Of a DNA stretch of 10,614 nucleotides, positions 7,128 through 10,614 are shown piece by piece. Both the position numbers and the translations under genes were made by a program. The DNA comes from Thermoanaerobaculales bacterium. Its GTDB lineage: Bacteria > Acidobacteriota > Thermoanaerobaculia > Thermoanaerobaculales > Sulfomarinibacteraceae. Position 1 is the first letter of the stretch, and each line of letters opens with the position of its first letter. The stretch lies in NCBI GenBank assembly GCA_029938595.1, contig JAOZUP010000104.1, forward strand, positions 1 through 10,614, given 5' to 3'. A model generated the notes under the pieces. The model was given only the letters and a program-made list of their open reading frames with translations, made no database searches and was not told the DNA's origin.

Positions 7128-8336
7128 ATGAGCAATCAATCCGAGAACAAACCTCAGGAGCCGATGGAAGACGCTGCAAAGGACGACACCATCGATGCGG
7201 CGCCTGAGAGCGAGGACCCGATCGAGTCGCCCGATGGAGCAGCCGAGGAACCGGCTGCCCGGAAAAGGCGAATCAACCCCGTAACGGTCATCACCCTTCT
7301 GGTCCTTGCGTTCTGCGTGGCGCTCTTTGTCTGGCATCTCATGGCCGACCGCTTCACGCCGTACACGGACCAGGCCCGGGTGGAGACCTTTATCGTCCCC
7401 ATCGCGCCTCAGGTCTCGGGTTACCTGGTGGAGATTCCGGTGGTCCTCCACGAACGCGTCGAGGAGGGTCAGGTGCTGGCCCAGATCGACCGAGAGCCGT
7501 TCGAGCTGGCGGTGCGCTCGGCCAGGGCGGCCCTGGCGAACGCCGGCCAGCAGGTCGGTGCTCAGACCGCGGGCGTCGAGTCGGCAGCCGGCCGTCTCGG
7601 CGTTTCGCGCGCGCGGCTTGAACGGTCACAGCGCAATTACGACCGGGTGCAGCGGGTTTCGGAGAGAAACCCCGGCGCGCTCTCCGAAGCCGACCGCGAC
7701 CGCGCCGAAGCCTCGTTGGAGCAGGCGCAAGCGCAGTTGATCTCGTCCAAAGCGGAGCTGGAACGCGCGAAACAGACGCTCGGCAGCGAAGGGCCCGACA
7801 ACCCCATGATCGAATCGGCCGCTGCTTCTTTGGAAACGGCCCAGTTCAACCTCGCCCAGACCACCGTCACCGCAGCGTCAGAGGGGTTGATCGACAGCCT
7901 CCAGCTCGACGTCGGGCACTACGCCCAGGCGGGCCAACCCCTGATGACCTTTATCTCCATCAAGGACGCGTGGATTCAGGCCAATATGAGGGAGAACAAC
8001 CTCTACCACCTGAAGCCGGGTGACCCTGTGGAGCTGGTCCTCGACGTCGCCCCGGGCCAGGTCTTCCGAGGAACAATCCGCAGCGTGGGGGTGGGGGTTT
8101 CTTCCAGCCCGGGTGGGTCTCGCGGCGACCTGCCCACCGTCCAGAGCGTCCAGGGCTGGTTGCGCGACCCCCAACGCTTTCCGGTGATCATCAGCTTTGC
8201 CGACGACCACCCGGCCGGGCTCCTGCGGCCCGGCGGTCAGGCCAACGTCATCGTCTACACCGGCGACCGGCCGCTGCTCAACAAGCTCGCTCGCTGGCGT
8301 ATCCGGCTCGCGGCCTGGCTCTCCTATGTGCGCTGA
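7128..8336 (+). CDS. HlyD/EmrA-family periplasmic adaptor (membrane fusion protein), 402 aa
   Basis: The adaptor of a tripartite efflux pump, anchored in the inner membrane and bridging to the outer-membrane channel. Order of parts: a strongly acidic cytoplasmic tail (1-44; 14 Asp/Glu against 2 Lys), a basic RKRR stop (45-48), one membrane helix (about 51-72), the first biotinyl-lipoyl half (about 88-122, IAPQVSGYLVEIPVVLHERVEEGQ), an alpha-helical coiled-coil hairpin (about 122-240), the second lipoyl half (about 246-275), a beta-barrel (about 276-385) and a C-terminal ARWRIRLAAWLSYVR. This arrangement resembles EmrA, AaeA and YibH. The ATG at 7128 follows AAAGGA with good spacing; an upstream in-frame GTG at 7107 and ATG at 7164 are less likely. 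The next gene overlaps by 11 nt, and its product is the probable inner-membrane partner. Substrate is unknown. Confidence 0.9.
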   Translation: MSNQSENKPQEPMEDAAKDDTIDAAPESEDPIESPDGAAEEPAARKRRINPVTVITLLVLAFCVALFVWHLMADRFTPYTDQARVETFIVPIAPQVSGYLVEIPVVLHERVEEGQVLAQIDREPFELAVRSARAALANAGQQVGAQTAGVESAAGRLGVSRARLERSQRNYDRVQRVSERNPGALSEADRDRAEASLEQAQAQLISSKAELERAKQTLGSEGPDNPMIESAAASLETAQFNLAQTTVTAASEGLIDSLQLDVGHYAQAGQPLMTFISIKDAWIQANMRENNLYHLKPGDPVELVLDVAPGQVFRGTIRSVGVGVSSSPGGSRGDLPTVQSVQGWLRDPQRFPVIISFADDHPAGLLRPGGQANVIVYTGDRPLLNKLARWRIRLAAWLSYVR

Positions 8337-9372
8337 GATCGCCGCGCCGGCATTGCCCGCCGCCGATGTCGAAACTCTCCGCACCCGGCGAATCCTCCGC
8401 TTTGCCATCGGCATCACACTGGGGATGGCTCTGGCCACCGGGATCGCCTGGCCCCTGTCTTTTCTTTCACCGGTCCTCGTCGGTCTGCTCCTGAGCTCGC
8501 CGGCGCGGCTGACCCTGCGGGCCGGCGTCGGGTTTGTCGCAATCATCGCCGTGGCCATGGGCGCCAGCTTTGTTTTCAGTGTGGTGTTCCTCTCATACCC
8601 GGTCGTTTTCCTCGCCCTCATCGGCCTGTTGTTGTTTCGCGTCTTTTACGCCGCGTCGGGCGACGCCCACCCGCTCTCCATACTCTGGATGGTGGTCGGG
8701 TTCTGCGTGATTCCGCTGGTGACGCTGACCTCTGCCCTGGCCGGCGCGATCGTGGCCGTCTACATCACCATCGGCGCAGCCGTTGCGGTTGCGCTCGCGT
8801 TGCTGGTCCAGGGCCTGATTCCGAACCCGGCGGCGCCGTCGGCGGCCGCTGCCCCTCCGACGCCGAAACCCACACCCGAAGCGTCCGAACGCTTCCGCAG
8901 TGCCGCCATCAGCACCCTGGCCGTGTGGCCGTCGCTGGTGTTCTTCTACACCTTCCAGCTCACCGGCGATCTGCTGGTTCTGATCTTCGTCGCCATCCTG
9001 GCCATCAGCGCAAATATGCAGGCTGGTTGGAAGGGCGGAACCGCTCTCATCATCGCCAATCTGGGTGGCGGTGTGGTCACCATCCTGATATACAACCTGC
9101 TGGTGGCGGTGCCTGAATTCGGATTCTTTATCGTTCTGATGCTGCTCACCACCCTGCTCATCGGTCAACGCCGGTTCTCCGACTCACCGACCGCCGGTCT
9201 TTACGGCTCCGCAATGAACACCGTGCTAATCGTCATCGGGGGGGTCACCACCTCCACCGGCGAGGCGGGCGCCGAGATTTACGTAAGGATCACCCAGATC
9301 ATCATTGCGGTGATCTACATCGTCGTCTCGTTGGGTTTGCTCGAGAGCCTTTGGAAGCGGAAGCCAAGCTGA
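8326..9372 (+). CDS. DUF2955 / FUSC-like inner-membrane efflux component, 348 aa
   Basis: A multispanning membrane protein that I assign to the DUF2955 family, related to the FUSC/AaeB aromatic-acid exporters but about half the size of AaeB. The N-terminal half (about 25-165) has roughly six hydrophobic segments starting with RTRRILRFAIGITLGMALA. A Pro/Ala-rich linker follows at 166-190. The C-terminal half (about 191-345) begins RFRSAAISTLAVWPSLVFFY and includes NMQAGWKGGTALIIANLGGG. The two halves look like the repeated layout of FUSC proteins. It starts inside the adaptor gene (ATG 8326, 11-nt overlap) and ends in TGATG with the outer-membrane factor gene, so all three are made together. 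It probably recognises or translocates the substrate. FUSC-type pumps lack an obvious ATPase and are thought to be proton-driven. The family call is from recognition, not a search. Confidence 0.8.
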   Translation: MCAEIAAPALPAADVETLRTRRILRFAIGITLGMALATGIAWPLSFLSPVLVGLLLSSPARLTLRAGVGFVAIIAVAMGASFVFSVVFLSYPVVFLALIGLLLFRVFYAASGDAHPLSILWMVVGFCVIPLVTLTSALAGAIVAVYITIGAAVAVALALLVQGLIPNPAAPSAAAAPPTPKPTPEASERFRSAAISTLAVWPSLVFFYTFQLTGDLLVLIFVAILAISANMQAGWKGGTALIIANLGGGVVTILIYNLLVAVPEFGFFIVLMLLTTLLIGQRRFSDSPTAGLYGSAMNTVLIVIGGVTTSTGEAGAEIYVRITQIIIAVIYIVVSLGLLESLWKRKPS

Positions 9373-10614
9373 TGCGTCGGCTCGCTTCCATCGTCCTGGT
9401 GGTCGCGCTGGCTACTGGGTGCACCCTCGGTCCCGACTACGTGCGCCCTCAGACCCCGCAGCACCCGGCCTACCACAGCGACACCCCACCGGGCAGCTCG
9501 ATCGCCGATCTCCCATGGTGGGAGATCTTCAGCGACCCGACCCTCGACGACCTCATCCGCACCGCCCTCGACAACAATCGCAATCTGCGGGTCTCGCTGG
9601 CCCGCATCGAGGAGGCTCGGGCCCGGCTCGGTGTCGTCCGCGCCGATCTCTACCCGAACATCGTCTACGGTGCGAACGCCGGCTACGCAGACGCCACAGA
9701 GGGTGACAACTCGACCTCCGCGGTGGCATTTGCGGACGTTTCCTACATCGTGGATCTGTGGGGCCGGGTGCGGCGGTCCAACGAGGCCGCCCTGCGCGAC
9801 CTGCTCGCAACCGAGGAAGCCTACGGCGTGGTCACCATCACCCTTGTGGCAGACGTCGCCCGCGCCTACTTCCAGCTCCGAGGCATCGACAAGCGGCTCG
9901 ATATATCGGAGCGCACCATCGAAATCCGCCAGAATTCGCTGGACATCGTCCAGGTCCGCTTCGACGCGGGCATGGTGTCGGAAGTGGACGTTCACCAGGC
10001 GCGTATCCAGCTCACCGGCGCCCAGGTCACCGTCGAGACCTTCAAGCGGCTGCGGGCGCAGACCGAGAACGCCATCAGTCTGCTCCTGGGCCAACCTCCT
10101 ATGTCGATCCCCCGCGGGCTTCCCATCGATGATCAGATCTTTCCGCCCGAGGTCCCGGCCGGTCTGCCGTCGGAGCTGGTCGAACGCCGTCCGGACATTC
10201 GCCAGGCCGAGCAGCTGCTGGCCGCCCAGACCGCGCGCATCGGGGTCGCCGAAGCGGCGCGTTTCCCGTCCCTCACCCTGAGCGCCGATCTCGGGGCCAG
10301 TGTCACCAACGGGCTCGAGGCCGGCTTTCTGTCCCTCGGTCTCGACCTCTTCGGCCCCCTCTTTCAGGCCGGGAAGAACAAACGGCGGGTGGAGATCGAG
10401 GTCGCCCGCACCGAGCAGCTCCTCGCCCAGTACGAGCAGTCGATCCTGGCCGCCTTCCGCGAGGTGGAGGACGCCATGGTGGCGGTGGAGACCTACCGAG
10501 CCGAGCACGAGATTTTGCTGATCCAGGTGGATTCGGCGCAAGCGGCGGTGGATCTGTCATGGGCCCGCTACGAGGAGGGCATGACCAGCTTCCTCGAGGT
10601 CCTCGACATCGAGC
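9372..10614 (+). CDS. NodT-family outer-membrane efflux lipoprotein (partial, runs off right edge)
   Basis: The outer-membrane channel (TolC/OprM/NodT type) of the pump; 414 complete codons are in the window and the 3' end is missing. Residues 1-16 form a lipoprotein signal peptide with lipobox LATGC, acylated at C17, followed by the classic TLGPDYVRP start. Next come the family stretch LPWWEIFSDPTLDDLIRTAL, the first outer-membrane efflux repeat (about 55-245, with VSYIVDLWGRVRRSNEAA and DVARAYFQLRG) and the second (from about 260, with ELVERRPDIRQAEQLLAAQTARIGVAEAARFPSLTL). LFGPLFQAGKNKRRVE and RYEEGMTSFLEVLD also match. The usual length is about 460-490 residues, so about 50-75 are missing. 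The ATG overlaps the previous stop (TGATG, 9370-9374). No frameshift or internal stop was found when I read the frame through to the edge. Confidence 0.93.
   Translation, partial: MRRLASIVLVVALATGCTLGPDYVRPQTPQHPAYHSDTPPGSSIADLPWWEIFSDPTLDDLIRTALDNNRNLRVSLARIEEARARLGVVRADLYPNIVYGANAGYADATEGDNSTSAVAFADVSYIVDLWGRVRRSNEAALRDLLATEEAYGVVTITLVADVARAYFQLRGIDKRLDISERTIEIRQNSLDIVQVRFDAGMVSEVDVHQARIQLTGAQVTVETFKRLRAQTENAISLLLGQPPMSIPRGLPIDDQIFPPEVPAGLPSELVERRPDIRQAEQLLAAQTARIGVAEAARFPSLTLSADLGASVTNGLEAGFLSLGLDLFGPLFQAGKNKRRVEIEVARTEQLLAQYEQSILAAFREVEDAMVAVETYRAEHEILLIQVDSAQAAVDLSWARYEEGMTSFLEVLDIE

Noticed and set aside
7878..8621. A 247-codon open frame on the minus strand across the adaptor and DUF2955 genes
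   Set aside because: It crosses the boundary of two well-supported plus-strand genes and has low-complexity Arg/Pro/Ala content; it is a coding shadow.
9315..10541. A 408-codon open frame on the minus strand opposite the outer-membrane factor gene
   Set aside because: It lies antisense to a clear NodT-type gene, and its translation is Gly/Arg/Asp/His-rich with no recognisable domain; long antisense frames are common in high-GC DNA.
9372..10614. Possible recent transfer of the efflux operon, from apparently higher GC at third codon positions
   Set aside because: In the first 50 codons I counted 9 A/T-ending codons in the outer-membrane factor gene against 13 each in mrpAB and mrpD. The difference is too small to support transfer.

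Overview
The window is high-GC bacterial DNA, roughly 60-63% GC by eye. A diderm (Gram-negative) host is indicated by an outer-membrane efflux lipoprotein, a periplasmic adaptor and a fragment of an outer-membrane protein family. A proteobacterium is most likely. The tandem universal stress protein with a UspE-like second half and the six-gene 'group 2' Mrp antiporter layout lean that way, but class and genus cannot be read from the sequence.

Layout. (1) Positions 1-173, minus strand: the 57-codon in-window part of a protein resembling the C-terminal third of a widespread outer-membrane 'transporter'/phenol-degradation MetA-like family. Its conserved N-terminal part is absent, so it looks 5'-truncated. 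(2) Positions 174-314: a divergent intergenic stretch with a candidate extended -10 promoter overlapped by a small perfect dyad. (3) Positions 315-7071, plus strand: a tightly packed operon encoding a tandem universal stress protein, then a complete Mrp/Mnh-type multisubunit cation/proton antiporter in the order AB (fused), C, D, E, F, G. Every junction overlaps, by 4 nt (GTGA, TTGA), 1 nt (TGATG) or 8 nt, except AB-C, where the chosen start lies 4 nt beyond the AB stop. (4) Positions 7072-7127: a 56-nt gap with a perfect TATAAT box and a good ribosome binding site but no visible terminator. (5) Positions 7128-10614, plus strand: a second operon for a tripartite efflux pump. It has an HlyD/EmrA-like adaptor, a small DUF2955/FUSC-like inner-membrane protein and a NodT-type outer-membrane factor lipoprotein that runs off the right edge. 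These genes also overlap (11 nt, then TGATG).

How the genes work together. The Mrp proteins assemble into one inner-membrane complex that uses the proton gradient to expel Na+ (or K+/Li+), supporting salt and alkali tolerance. The stress protein is translationally tied to it and may sense ATP or energy state, but that link is inferred. The second operon supplies all three layers of an envelope-spanning pump. Its substrate is unknown; the related AaeB pump exports aromatic acids, which is only a hint.

Most of the window is recognisable. The least-described parts are the DUF2955-based pump, the coupling of a stress protein to Mrp, and the truncated outer-membrane gene at the left edge. I saw no tRNA, rRNA, CRISPR array, insertion sequence or convincing intrinsic terminator. 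The long antisense reading frames are shadows of the real genes.
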